Assembly: GCA_020055645.1 (NCBI GenBank)
Contig: CM034547.1
Location: forward strand, 41,829,909-41,893,908
From: Tomocerus qinae
Lineage: Eukaryota; Arthropoda; Collembola; Entomobryomorpha; Tomoceridae
Direction of reading: 5' to 3'
DNA: 64,000 nt
The position numbers and the translations under genes were made by a program. Under the pieces are notes generated by a model. It searched no databases. It had not been told where the DNA came from and was given only the letters and a program-made list of their open reading frames with translations. Positions 46,201 to 61,377 of the stretch are shown one piece after another; the stretch's first letter is position 1; each line of letters opens with the position of its first letter.

Positions 46201-49200
46201 CTAAGTATGAAATGGAGTACAAAATACCAAAGGGACTCGCGAAGCAGTTAGCAAATTCGTTTTTGTCTTACCAGGATTTTAACATCATAGCCGCAAAACT
46301 AAATGTGGCTTTTCCACAAATGAATTCAGACATAGCTCGAGTACTCTATTCCAGAACGTTAAATCCGATGCTGAGAAAAAACAATTTTACAGCTATTGAA
46401 GATGCTATTTTATTGGTGGTTATGGAACTGAAAAAAGAAGAAATACTCGTTAATAAAGCTTACGACAATTTTTATCATTGTATTTCGGAATACATGCCAT
46501 GGCGTTTTACGGATCTTTTGCGTGAACGATTTGAAAGTTTATTCCAGTCAACATTCTATCCTTTTACAATGTAAGTATGCGATGTAATGGAAGTAGCATG
46601 TTTTGAGATTTCCGTAAACTAATTAATTTAGTTATCATTTTGTGTTTCAACTGTGTTTTTTAGTGAAGAAGACCGACTTTTGATAGCTGCTGTAAATCTC
46701 TTGGGCCGAGAGTGGGGAAAAATTTCTGAACTCTTCACTTCAAATAAAACAAGGAGGCAATGTGCATCCCGTTACAATCTCATTACAAATTGGTCTGAAG
46801 CGCAGTTGGAGCATGTAAATATATTTTTGTTTCCTAAATCTTTTCTGCCTTTCTTTTACTCCATGTCTATAATAATATTAATAATAATAGTAAAAGTACG
46901 CTTTAGTCTTTGTAGTCTATGTTTAGAATGACGCCGTTTATTTTAATATTTTAGTATCACCTGTTTGATTCTAAACCATACAAATTGACTTTAACCAGCC
47001 CTTTGATGCAAGCTCTGTACAAAATTAGTCAACTTTTATTGGAATGGGAAAGACGTGATAAAATTTCCTCATCTCAATTACCACGGCTTGAACCACCTAC
47101 AGAAAGGGAATTACACTTGTACATCAGATCATTTCCTCGTTCAGTTGTACAGAAAACATTTGACAAACTTATTGATCACTGTCATCACAATTTGGAATAT
47201 CGACCGCCTCCTCCAAGTCGATTGAATTTCGACCGTAGTAAGTTTTTTCAATTTTAAAAATTTCTATGAACAATGATGCTATGTTTATTTGTCGGGAAAG
47301 AGTATTCATTATTATTTAGGACAAAGCTAACTTTTTATTTTCCTTTTTTAGGAAAATTCAACAGAGTGCTGCCTGTCAGCTGGGCTTCTGCTTTGCATTT
47401 GCGACAAATCGCTCTGAAGCCTATAGAATGTGTTGAAAATCCTACAGATTTTGAATTGTCTATTTATGCTCATTATAACAAATATGGACTTGGGATGAAA
47501 CCGAAAACCAGTATTATTCGGTATGGAGTTCCATCTGCTGAACAGCTTGTCGAATATCCAGAAATTTCTAGAATAGTTGTTAATGACCAGATTCAACCAA
47601 GCCTTAACCCTGAGTCAACTCCATCTAGTCCTGTAAATGTTAAACTGGAAAAGTAAGTGCAATATTTATTGTTTTTTATAATATTATTATGGTTTTTAGT
47701 GAACCGTTGAACTGAGGTGTACTATCATATTCAGCTAACTTTTCCAGTTCATTTTTAATCCTACTAATTGGTCTTTTGTTCTTTGATATGGCGAAGCAAT
47801 GAGCTGCGAAGAAATCGTGATTGAGAATCAATAGACCACCTACCAAGCTAGTCACGATTCCTTCGCAGCTAACTGCTTCACCAGCCAAGAACAAAACATA
47901 TATTAATGGGATTAAAAATGTGCTGGAAAAGTTAGCCGAATAGGGTAATATCCTCAGTGTAGAAATGTAGGTAGTAGGTAGCCATTTTTAAAAGGGTGCT
48001 ATTTAATGTGTCCCTGAAAAAATTTAAAAGTCCCTGAAAAATAATTGAAACGGTCAATTGCTGACTATGTCCCTTTGTTTTATTAACGGGTCCCTATGGA
48101 AATATTTAAAAAGTCCCTACAAATGCTTAAATGGTACATGGACCAATTAGTGTGGTGTTGTCAACGTCATTTTTAGTATAAGACTACAAGGAAATGAATA
48201 TTATGTTAAGATTGAGAACTTGGAGGTACAACATAGATTGTATTAATTTCTAATTACCCTTGCCTTAGACTGTCAGACGATTAGAGGTGCACAATCAGAT
48301 AAGCTGAAATAAACGACCTAGTTCACTATGTCTAGAATCTCACAGTTGTCTCCAACTCACTGCACAATTAAGATATTGACGCGTCTTCTGTTCTATTACT
48401 TCCCTACTAACATCATATAGCTAGGAAACATAACCATGAGCGGTTCTATAAGCTTGTCAGGCGAGTTAAAAGATTAGATTGGACTTTTTTGAAAAAATAC
48501 GAGACCTAAGAAGAATCTAATAGAGACCTTTTTACTTTATGGACTCAAAGATCTGTGAATTTAAGCAGCAGTGTGGAAGTGTGCTACTGTTAGTCCAAAC
48601 AGAGTAAAATGTCCGTGTAAGCCAAATTTGGTATCCAATTAAAGCAGAAGTTGTATATTTTAAAAACGCGCCTTTAAATACACAGGGCATACCGGACCCA
48701 GATTTTGAGGGACGTAACCTAATTAAAACAATAACATTAAGAGGTATTTGCGTAACCTCTGCCTTACTTCAACCCAAAATTTGATTTTCGATGAAGGGAA
48801 TGTGTTTTTATTTTTTTCCAACAAGTGTTCACTTCCACCTTTAAAAAAATTATTTTAAGCGAAAGAAGGAATTACAAAACTTCTTAAAAACATTTCTAGT
48901 AATGACATTTCAGAGTTAACGACTTTCATTATTTTAAGTAAGTAAGATAACTATTTGTCCATGTACCATTTCAACATTTGCAGGGACTTTTTAAATAATT
49001 CCATAGGGACCCATTAATAAAACGATAGGACCAAATCAGCAATTGACGTTTCAATTATTTTCAGGGACTTTTAAATTTTTTCAGGGACCCATTAAATATA
49101 CCCCTTTTCAAAAGCTCCGAAACGTAAAATAAATGTCGATTATTATATTTAGAGTTCCGAAATTCGAGCGTGATGAAGAGGAAGAAGAATTTTGTTGCAA

Positions 49201-49753
49201 TGACTCCTTCGGTTGCATAGACTACGACCATCACTCTGAATGTATATTCACCGAAGAACAACTAAAATCCGAAGGTTTAGAAAATGTGCAAAGCTTAGAA
49301 GAATACAATCTACAAAGCACAAATGACTGTAACCAACAAAACAATGACGCATTGCAAGTAGAGAAGCCAAAGAGGGGTCCGAAATCAAAACGTATTAGTA
49401 ACTTGCGGAAAGAAGCTGCAAAAGCTAGGTGGGCTAAACATAAAAGAGCTAATGCTGAAGAACAAAGTTCAGTTGAAAGTTTTGAAACGAAGAATATAAA
49501 AGTTGATTTAGATGTAAAACAAAGTTCAAGCTCTTTTGATGGGACAGCTGCAAACGAAGAAAGTTCTGTTGAAACTAAGAATATAAAAGTTGATTTAGAT
49601 GTGAAACAAAGTTATTTTAAAACAGATGTTAAATTATTCAAATCTTCCGTAGATCCAAAGATTAACATAAAGAAAGAAAATTTATTAGATGACAAGGACA
49701 TTAAAATTGACATAATCAACCATGACCACAGGTACTGTAAACCTAATTATTAA
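43263..49753 (+). CDS. Myb-domain protein, SNAPC4-like, eight exons
   Basis: Exons 43263-43476, 43606-44012, 45795-45911, 46095-46570, 46664-46814, 46955-47237, 47352-47652 and 49153-49753 join in frame to 849 residues. The central part has SANT/Myb-like repeats: DWLAASVK with GIYRGPFDFKEIEE, NFTAIEDAILLVV (about 344), and FTIEEDRLLIAAVN with GREWGKISELF and RRQCASRYN (about 402-447). The C-terminus is acidic (DEEEEEF), then basic (KPKRGPKSKR). Order and spacing suggest the largest subunit of the snRNA-activating complex, which binds snRNA promoters in the nucleus. Another Myb factor is possible. A more upstream ATG in the palindrome is in frame but less likely. Introns 2 and 7 carry mobile elements. 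Confidence 0.65.
44091..45593 (+). mobile_element. Non-LTR-type retroposon with 13-bp target duplication
   Basis: It is flanked by ATGTGCCCTATCC on both sides (44078-44090 and 45594-45606). It ends with AATAAAAATCTT and an ATCA tail, as left by target-primed reverse transcription. No reverse transcriptase remains. It contains about three diverged 180-bp internal repeats with AGGCAGAAT and a GC-richer block at about 45310-45410. It lies in intron 2 of the Myb gene in the same direction. Confidence 0.88.
47728..47942. repeat. Palindromic MITE in intron 7
   Basis: ATTCAGCTAACTTTTCCAG at the left and CTGGAAAAGTTAGCCGAAT at the right, with about 90-bp arms enclosing AATCAATAGACCACC. Confidence 0.8.
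47990..49109. repeat. 1.1-kb element with long inverted ends in intron 7
   Basis: About 155-bp terminal inverted repeats (47990-48140, 48958-49109) are rich in GTCCCTGAAAAA and GTCCCTA motifs. The interior has no ORF. A TTCTATAAGCTTGTCAGGCG piece near 48445 resembles a DINE-like end. It stops about 40 bp before the exon 8 acceptor. Confidence 0.82.
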
Positions 49754-49764
49754 GAGCGGTGATT

Positions 49765-50049
49765 CTTTGAAGGCCGGGAAACAATTTTCATATTTAGGAG
49801 TTCCACTTGGGGGAAGGGAAGGGGCTGAAAGTTCTTATGTAGACTGTTTTGCTCTTCAAAATTATAAAACTAAAAAACGCCATATCTTCTGAAGAAAGTA
49901 TTGTATTGTATAGTATAATAAAATACAAAAGAACAATACATTGTATTGTATTTTATTATACTATACTAAAAAGTATTATTCTGAAAAATGCAATTATCTT
50001 TCGCTCCCCAAGTGGTATCCCTTAAAATGGAAGTTCCCGACCTTCAAAG
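49765..50049. repeat. Palindromic MITE just after the Myb gene stop codon
   Basis: CTTTGAAGGCCGGGAA is mirrored by TTCCCGACCTTCAAAG. The centre has a second palindrome of TATAGTATAATAAAATAC. It is probably in the 3' UTR and could supply or disturb the poly(A) region. Confidence 0.82.
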
Positions 50050-50757
50050 TATCAGATAGTTTTTTCTTCTAAATAAATCTACATCATCTGTCTCAGATGA
50101 AGACACTCAATGTTCCAAATGTTTAAAATAATCTTTCTTAGTAGTTGTTAAAGAATATTATGTAAATTATTGCTATTATAAAGTTATAAAATATAATATA
50201 AATTTTATTATTATCTGAAGAAACGTATGTCCATTGAATTATGAATTAATTTTGGTAACAAGGCTAAATACTTGTCATATTCTGCAAAATCGTTGAAAAC
50301 TAAATGACTATACATATTCGTGAAAGTGGATCCCCGTGTGGCTGTAGAGGTAACCTAGCTTTAATTAGCTTTTGCCCTTGATCCCCTTACCGATTGGCGT
50401 ACTAGGAGTTATGTAAGGTTCAACTATTAGTATTGTAGTGTTTGTAGCAATGTGTAACAGTGCCACGTTCTTCTACAATGTGAAGAGTAGTGTAGTTAGT
50501 ATTATGGTCCCAAGCAAACTATTTTTCCTTTCAATTGGAAGAACAATGAATCATATGGTACTACACAAAAGGCTTGCTTCGACCAGAACTCGAAGCCGAT
50601 AAAAACAACGTGTGAGGTCCAACTACACTACAACTCTGCGGGTACGATTTCATATCCGAAGCACGTTACGATTTGCCGACCGATGAATGCTACTTACTTG
50701 ATTACAGATTGAGCTCAATGACCATATGTTTCGCGATCTGACGTAAAACTCGTAAAA

Positions 50758-51146
50758 TTCGATAATTTACTTGTAATTTCGATAATTTACTTGTAAATTC
50801 GATAATTTACTTGTAAATTCGATAATTTACTTGTAAATTCGATAATTTACTTGTAATTTCGATAATTTACTTGTAAATTCGATAATTTACTTGTAAATTC
50901 GATAATTTACTTGTAAATTCGATAATTTACTTGTAAATTCGATAATTTACTTGTAAATTCGATAATTTACTTGTAAATTCGATAATTTACTTGTAAATTC
51001 GATAATTTACTTGTAAATTCGATAATTTACTTGTAAATTCGATAATTTACTTGTAAATTCGATAATTTACTTGTAAATTCGATAATTTACTTGTAAATTC
51101 GATAATTTACTTGTAAATTCGATAATTTACTTGTAAATTCGATAAT
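50758..51146. repeat. 20-bp minisatellite A, about 19 copies
   Basis: The unit GATAATTTACTTGTAAATTC is almost invariant. It contains the dyad TTTAC-TT-GTAAA. Confidence 0.97.
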
Positions 51147-51165
51147 GGTAAATTTGATAATTACG

Positions 51166-51445
51166 AGTAAATTCAAAAATTTACGAGTAAATTCAAAAAT
51201 TTACGAGTAAATTCAAAAATTTACGAGTAAATTCAAAAATTTACGACTAAATTCAAAAATTTACGACTAAATTCAAAAATTTACGACTAAATTCAAAAAT
51301 TTACGACTAAATTCAAAAATTTACGACTAAATTCAAAAATTTACGACTAAATTCAAAAATTTACGACTAAATTCAAAAATTTACGAGTAAATTCAAAAAT
51401 TTACGAGTAAATTCAAAAATTTACGAGTAAATTCAAAAATTTACG
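51166..51445. repeat. 20-bp minisatellite B, about 14 copies
   Basis: The unit AAAAATTTACGAGTAAATTC alternates in blocks with a GACTAAATTC version. It is related to array A and keeps the TTTAC..GTAAA dyad in most units. Confidence 0.97.
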
Positions 51446-51704
51446 AGTACAGTATACAGTCATCACATTCGGCTATTCAGTCATTACATCATTTACATTC
51501 AGCTCAATATTTTAAGTACATACTATTTATCAGTCGGCAAATAGTAGTGGGCTTGGGGTATGAAATCGTACCCGCAGTGTGGTAGTCTCATAGTACAGTT
51601 CTCGGCTTCGAGTTCTGGTCGAAGCAAGCCTTTTGTGTAGTACCATATGATTCATTGTTCTTCCAATTGAAAGGAAAAATAGTTAGTTTGGGACAATAAT
51701 ACTG

Positions 51705-52397
51705 CTATTATTGATATAATATGTTAATGTTTACTCATGCGATCTATCTAGTTCTCCTACTGCTGCTATTGCATCGTTAATTTCAGATCTCACTATTATA
51801 ATTTCTAATATACGCATACGAATTATTTATTCAGAAATGTAGGATAAAATGCAGTAGTAAGTACATCTGTATTGTAATACGAGTGCCTAGTATTTATTTA
51901 TTTTAGTATCACTCTCATATATACTCTCCATTATCTTGTTGCTTCCCAAGCCATAAATTCAAAAGATGAGGGAAAATTAAGGAAATTTTTTTCCGGCCTG
52001 TACGACCACTATACACACACATTCATAAGACTCGTTTATTCGTAAATCTATTATGGGATTTTTATTTGCATAAGGCATAAGGAAAATTAATTAAACAGCT
52101 AATAACAATAAAACGTGCTGTTTGGATATGCCATGCATAGCAATATAGCACAACTGGATTGTGGATATACCGAAAATTACTAGTAATGCTAAATCTTACC
52201 CACGGTATTTACTAAGACCTGGAAAACCGGTAATTTTTAGCTCTTTTCTTATTCAGCTCTAGTCTGAGGGAATAATGTTTACGTTGTGCTGATTAATTAC
52301 GTCCAGGAACTATCCCATAAAAAGATCGCATGAAAGATTGCTAATAAATTTCTCATAAACACTTGAACCTAGAATCTCACCGGAACCTTTCCTTGTA
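51705..52397. other. Intergenic, no gene recognised
   Basis: Unique AT-rich sequence with no long ORF. Confidence 0.5.
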
Positions 52398-52584
52398 TTA
52401 TCGTTCCGCTGCCACAGTTCTCTCTTTGTATTCGAAAGACAATGGATCATATGTTGCAATACAAAGGCTTAACGTCAGCTCAAACTTCGAGTCGAGCAAA
52501 TCAACGTGGGAGGTCCATTGTAATGCAACATATGATCCATTGTCTTTCGAATACAAAGAGAGAACTGTGGCAGCGGAACCATAA
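52398..52584. mobile_element. TA-inserting foldback MITE, copy 2 (187 bp)
   Basis: Same ends and length as the copy at 15649, flanked by TA (52396-52397, 52585-52586). A few internal substitutions, such as AACGTCAGCTC for AACTTCAGCGC. Confidence 0.92.
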
Positions 52585-53349
52585 TACTATCATAATTTCC
52601 TTTTTTCAGTAAATATTAGCTCTCCGGATTATTGCTTAGAACGTTACATACAAGGACAAGCTACACCTATACACAATTCTTAAATATCTGTATTGTTTAT
52701 ACATAACAGTTTTTATTTCTATGCATTGCGTGTATAGACTATACACTTACACTACAGAGATAGGAGTATTAATATTATAATTTATTAGTTAGCTATTCCT
52801 TATAATAATACGCACTAATGATGATGACTGAATATATACAGTCAAAGCTTGGTAGCGGACAATAAAATTAGTTTACGTCTTTTCTACCTTTTTTTGTGGT
52901 TTTCTTCATTTCTTCCACCCACATGGGAGAAATGGGAGAAACTACCACATTTCTGAATTTATTTGGATATATTTTATCCTTTCTGCCACATCACATTTCT
53001 AACTTTAGTAATATTCCATTTTAGACAAAAGCTTCGAGATGCTAGTTTTGTATTAATGCAACGTTTTTGATATTTGCCACTATATGGGTTTAAAAATAAA
53101 ATTCTTTGTGCGAAATATTATTTACTTTACTTTTAGAACCAGTTTCCCTTCAGATAGCTTTGACTGTATTTCCTAATTAACAAAGTACAGCAATGCAACG
53201 ATAACGTTCAGAGCCGTAAGCAATGCATGAATGTTACGTGACGAGATGAAGTTAGTCTATGGTATTTATTCATATGGAAAAGATCGAGCTAAGCAATATA
53301 GAGCACGCAGTTTATCTTTCGACACAATCAGCGATCCGTGTCAGGGGCA
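52585..53349. other. Upstream region of the carboxylesterase
   Basis: No gene. Repeated TGGGAGAAATGGGAGAAAC is near 52925. The sequence TATGGAAAAGATCGAGC precedes a possible TCAG initiator near 53328, but no strong TATA box was identified. Confidence 0.4.
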
Positions 53350-56142
<2,793 letters not shown>

Positions 56143-57120
56143 GTATGTAAAATAAATTAAACATTTCAATAGAATATTTTATACAAACTGGATGAACCGT
56201 TGGGGAAATGGTCCATGGATGAAAGAACATCAGTTTGTCCACTTTAAATAATTAAAATAACCTAACCACAATAAACTTGGCCAAGTGGCTGTGTCAGCTG
56301 TATGTTGTAAACTGAAAAAAGGAATAAATCCTAAAAGTATTTTTGTTTTTGTTACTGTAGGAAATGGGTTTGCAGTGGAATCAATCGGGCAATGCGAAAG
56401 CCCAGTTACCGTTCCGTGGAATGGATCGCTTGGCAAAGAATGGTAAAAATTCAAACGATAACTGCCCATACTGATGCTATTACTTAACTATTTTTGATTA
56501 AAAATGATAAATGTTTGATAATGTAAAACAGAAATTAGTTATACTCTTTGAGTCTTATTATAAAACCGTCAAATGGTAAATATAACTTACATTTAATAGT
56601 TACAGTGTGAATTACCCCAGGAGGGAGAGTGCAATACACGGACCGATACGATCAGTGCGGTATATGGAGGCATTTGACGGCATACCGTGACATGATTTCT
56701 GGTGACGTAATGGTGACGTCAATAATACTTTCCAATGCTTTTACAGTCTAGAAATAGGCATTGCTGAAAATTGATATAAACAAGTACGTAGCGTCATACT
56801 GCAATGTAGCGAAGTGCAAGTACTGAAAAGCAGTACTTATTTATCGGTACAAATAAGCACATTTCGACATACTACAGTGTAACGCAGTTCAAGCATTGGT
56901 AGGTACTCTAGGTAGGACTTAAAAATTGCGGTACATTTAAGCATATAGTGGTATACCTCAATGTAACACAATGCAAGTATTACTTCGTAATCGGTACATG
57001 TAAGTATATGACGGTATGCCCCAATGTAACCCAATGCCAGCATTTAAAAGTACATATCACCATCGGCTGTAAAATTATGCGCAACTAGTCAAATGTTATT
57101 CCATTCAGTCCAGTGAACTA

Positions 57121-57307
57121 TTATCGTTCCGCTGCCACAGTTCTCTCTTTGTATTCGAAAGACAATGGGTCATATGTTGCAATACAAAGGCTTAACTTCA
57201 GCGCAAACTTCGAGTCGAGCAAATCAACGTGGGAGGTCAATTGTAATGCAACATATGATCCATTGTCTTTCGAATACAAAGAGAGAACTGTGGCAGCGGA
57301 ACCATAA
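57121..57307. mobile_element. TA-inserting foldback MITE, copy 3 (187 bp)
   Basis: TA at 57119-57120 and 57308-57309. Nearly identical to the copy at 15649, including the AACTTCAGCGC centre. It is nested in the 1.78-kb transposon. Confidence 0.92.
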
Positions 57308-57627
57308 TACTTACTCCTGGCCGCACAAAATCTTCTATAACCATTTTCATTTAGAGCACAAATGGAACCGATCAAAGTGACAGAATCTAAACATTTCATA
57401 TCTATTTATAATGGTAAGTACATTTAAAACAAAAATAATCATCATAATAATACGTCCAAATTATCATTTATGTGCATTAAAGATACTTGTTTTATATTGA
57501 TTTTTTCTAAATTTTGTTATTGTATAGAATGTCGTTTACCAATATTTAAGTCATTATTCTGTTTTAAGACTGCCTTCAAAGATTAAGGATTATTCAAACA
57601 AGACACCGAGTTTGTTATACGGCGGAG

Positions 57628-57671
57628 GTTCACGGACACACGACAAGCATGCTTGTCGTGTGTCCGTGAAC
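57628..57671. repeat. Perfect 44-bp palindrome without spacer
   Basis: GTTCACGGACACACGACAAG followed by CA, then its exact inverse, with centre at 57649/57650. GC-rich compared with its surroundings. Confidence 0.95.
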
Positions 57672-58102
57672 TTTGAAATGTTCTTTTGTCTTCTGGTATG
57701 TAATCGCTAAAGATTTTAAAAATTATCAATTTTCTAGATTTACTGGTTTGTTACTCTGTTAGTATTATCTTTAATGTTATACACTTTCTATTATTCTAGT
57801 GACATTTAACGCAAAAGTTTGGAAGCTACGGATACATTTCTTCATGATTGGAGACTAGATAGATGACAAGCATGGATTCCGTAAATGTAGTAAAATATTA
57901 TCGTAAATGATGTTTTTAATAAAATCATTTTTGTATTGTAGTAATAGTATCATTAATCATTTTCTTACTATACATTTTGATTCGATCATTTGGGAATTCA
58001 GAATGTAATGTGTTTGTTATTTAATGGTAAAATAAATATAAAATCTATAAATTATCATTTAAAAGAGCATTTTGGTGTCATCCGTCTAAGGCATGAAAAG
58101 AA

Positions 58103-58255
58103 GCATTTAACGGTATACGTCAATGGCATTAGAGAAAGCATTTAACGGTATACGTCGATGGCATTAGAGAAAGCATTTAACGGTATACGTCGATGGCATT
58201 AGAGAAAGCATTTAACGGTATACGTCGATGGCATTAAAGAAAGTATTTAGCGGCA
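58103..58255. repeat. 35-bp tandem repeat, about four copies
   Basis: The unit GCATTTAACGGTATACGTCG followed by ATGGCATTAGAGAAA repeats with few changes near the right end of the 1.78-kb transposon. Confidence 0.93.
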
Positions 58256-58463
58256 TATGCCCAAATACTCCACTTTGGGCATACGCACGCATACGTTCAC
58301 CAGGTCATCCTGGCATGCCGCCACATGCCGAACAGTCCCATTTCCGGTATTTGCACGTATGCCGCTGCCAATAAGCACTTGAAAGTATTCGGTAGTACCG
58401 CAATATACTTCTCTGATCATATGGGGAAGGAAGTTCTAATGGAACCCAAAAAATGCCAATGTT

Positions 58464-61377
58464 TCAGATTCAGATTAGTTTTATTTAAGTGCCAATTATT
58501 TTCAGTACAAGCATATATGAGCGTTTCGAACGAAAAAGGAGGAATATAAAATCAATTTACTATTTAGTTTAACCCATAGTTACTAATGTGTCAATTTTTT
58601 GATAATAATGAAAAGTCAGGGGTAGGATTTACCGATGATAAGTTAGCAATTGCAATGAAAGTAAACCGTCTTTCCTGCAATGCAATTAAAGGGAACGTGT
58701 GTAAAAACAAGCAAAGAAACTTATATGGTGTCAGATCGGTTTAAGTATTGTGCACTTTTGTCCTTCATCAGTTCAATTCAGAGTCGCTTGAAATTAACTT
58801 AAACATTGGGAACTAAATTTTCTAAATAAAAAAGTAGTATTACAAATACTAGTGTAATGATTTTGTCTATTTTTCAAAAATCGCGAATTTCGGTTGACCT
58901 GCTTTGTAGTGTGTAGCACAGGTTACTGTTGTTTCAATGACATCCTTTCAATAATGACAATACTTTGCATTATTGAAAGAAACGATGTCAATTTTAAATT
59001 TTGGTAATATTTAAGCACACCATTGAATTGGCGGTAGATAATCATATAATATAATACTTTATAACTAACTAAGCCCCCAGTATTAATGCTGAATTTCAAA
59101 ATGATTAGGCATATTAACAATGTTCAATTTTCGAAATAAGCTAACCATTCATATTGGACTTCCTTGTTTTATGAAATATGCATAGTGTACAGTTTTATTA
59201 TACAGCGATGGAGTTAAAGATTTTCACGCTAAAAGAGCGGTTCAGCTTGTTGGTAATAAATAATGAAAGCATAATATTCCCACAATAAAATTGATGTCAA
59301 TTTTAGCCTAAAATGCAGGCAAAGCACGTTCAAAAGAGGGAATATAAACTTTTCACTATGTTTATTTGCTTTGAAGTAATTGGTATTTGTGTTAACTACG
59401 ATATAATTTTGTCCGTATTACATCAATAACTTGAAAACTAAATACCTAAGCCAAGATAATTTCTTACATGTTATTGGGACTGGGATCAGGTAAGCTGATA
59501 GTCCGAGTAAACAAATTAAAATTTCAATTTCTTTCTTATTTTATTTTCATATGCAGCAGTAGGACTACTCTCCCTATCTCACCCTGCCCTTTGCTTACTA
59601 CCATTCATTTTGGCACAAAATTGTCGAATTTAAAAAAATGAAAAAAAATCGATTTTAATTTTTTGCATTTGACTACCAACCTACCTGATCACAGTTCCAA
59701 TAATAGTCACTTAGGTAATTATTACGACTTCGTCCTTGAGTAAAACCAATCTTGTATTAATTTTTAAAAAACCCATTATATTAAGTGTTGTATTATGAAC
59801 TGGAACCTCGTCTTAAGTGCTGAGGGCATAGTTTCGGATTTTCCCATTTCCCACCTCATTTTGATAGCCAGTTGGGAAAAGTGGGAAAAGTGGGAAATAC
59901 GGGAAAAGTGGGAAATTTCTGGGAAATGAAAAAAAGTCACGTGAAATGATACGATTCGCTGCGGTAACCTACGGCGGCTGTTCTTTTATGCTACAAATTA
60001 CCAACCAAAAATAAAAGTAAATAATTTTGTAATTCCTCAATCCAGATGACAAGGACTGCCAATTCCATACTCTAAATTTTACTTTGGTTTATTTTCTGCT
60101 TATTAAGATCACGAAATTTATGATAAAGTGAATAATAATTTGGAATACTCGGCAGTTGCATTAGTGTTGACATGTGAAGTGAGTAATACAAGTAATTTGA
60201 TTTAATAATCACATTTTGTAATTTGGGCTATGAATTTATACAGCTGAATAACGTGACTGCATCTGAAGCACAGTGCGCAGTGTTTTTATTTTAATGTACA
60301 TTAATCTGTTGCATTCATTGCATAAGGCAACACAGGTAACGATATCCCGCTGACTAAAAGCCCTAAATTATTGTAATTATTATTACGTTTACATACGTTA
60401 AAGAAAAAAACTTCAATGCAAAATTTTTACTACGTCTACAAACAACTTTCAGTAACTTACGAAATGTAAACGAGCAAGGATGACTTGAGAGCACTAAAGA
60501 AGTCTCGTCTCATAGGAGACTGCTAGGGAGCAGTATTTATACCTACTGTGTACTAATGTTTCATTTCCCAGTCATTTTTTTCATTTCCCATTTTCCCACC
60601 CACTAAGCCATTTTGATTCCCACTTTTCCCACTGGGAAAATGGGAAGATCCCACTTTTTGATTTCCCACCCGAAACCTTGGCTGAGGGCTTCTCAAGACG
60701 TCCAATCGTCGAACCGATACGTAGAAATCGGCGTCTTGACGACTGTAAAAAAATTCATACCCCTAGTGCCCGTCCATCATTTGTCGCAATTCCATAGTTG
60801 AAAAATTTTACCCCTGATATTTCATTTTTATCTTAATTGTAACTATGGATTAAATAATCATAAAATAAAACTTTATATTCCTCCTTTTTCGTCCGAAACG
60901 CTCATATTATTATACATGAAGTCTGTTTCTCAAATAAAAGCACCGAAGGCAAGCTAGTTACCTTTAATTAACGTAACATTATCTGATTAATATACACTTA
61001 TACATTTCCTCGAATTCTGACCTGATGATTAATGTACGAATTCATCTTCCCTAATGTGTAACAGGTGATAGTTAAGAAGTTTACTGAAATTTAGAACACT
61101 CTCTTTCTTATCCTTAAGCAGCGGACTAAGGGAGTTCCATCCAGGTGACGTTTGAAAAGTAAATTGGACTTTTCGCAAAAAGTGCAGTACGATGCTCCAT
61201 TACTGGCACTGGCAAGTTGTTCGCTTGCCTGGTACTTCTATTTGTTACATTTAATATTTCTTTACTGTAATACTTATTTAGCGATTTAATCTTTGTGCCA
61301 AAAGTAACAATCTTATACAGACTAGACTAGTCATAGTGAGAAAGATCAACCTTTCATATACTGTAAGCAAATTACCT
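58464..61377. mobile_element. 2.9-kb insertion in exon 4 of copy C
   Basis: It is flanked by TGTT (58460-58463, 61378-61381), single in the intact copy. Internal inverted arms near 58505-58640 and 60800-60930 share GAGCGTTTCG and GAAAAAGGAGGAATATAAA. The outer ends do not pair well. No coding region recognised. It holds a nested hAT-like element. Class unknown. Confidence 0.75.
59827..60680. mobile_element. hAT-type non-autonomous element, 854 bp
   Basis: It is flanked by GCTGAGGG on both sides (59819-59826, 60681-60688). Ends are CATAGTTTCGG and CCGAAACCTTG. Both subterminal regions are packed with TGGGAAA/TTTCCCA repeats in inverse orientation. No ORF. Confidence 0.9.

Larger units (their letters stand above)
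50497..51704. mobile_element. Foldback element with two internal minisatellites
   Basis: Arms 50497-50660 and 51553-51704 are inverse copies (AGTATTATGGTCCCAAGCAA end). They share an AATCATATG...AAAGGCTTG...AACGTGTGAGGTCCAAC series with the 187-bp TA MITEs, so they are a larger member of one superfamily. Two 20-bp arrays fill the interior. Confidence 0.85.
56643..58424. mobile_element. 1.78-kb DNA transposon in exon 4 of copy C
   Basis: It is flanked by GGA (56640-56642, 58425-58427), present once in the intact copy. Ends CCGATACGATCAG and CTGATCATATGG form an imperfect 12-13 bp inverted repeat. The interior has degenerate 65-bp repeats with CAATGTAAC (56850-57050), a nested TA MITE, a 44-bp palindrome and a 35-bp tandem array. 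No transposase. Superfamily uncertain; a 3-bp target fits PIF/Harbinger or CACTA types. Confidence 0.82.
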
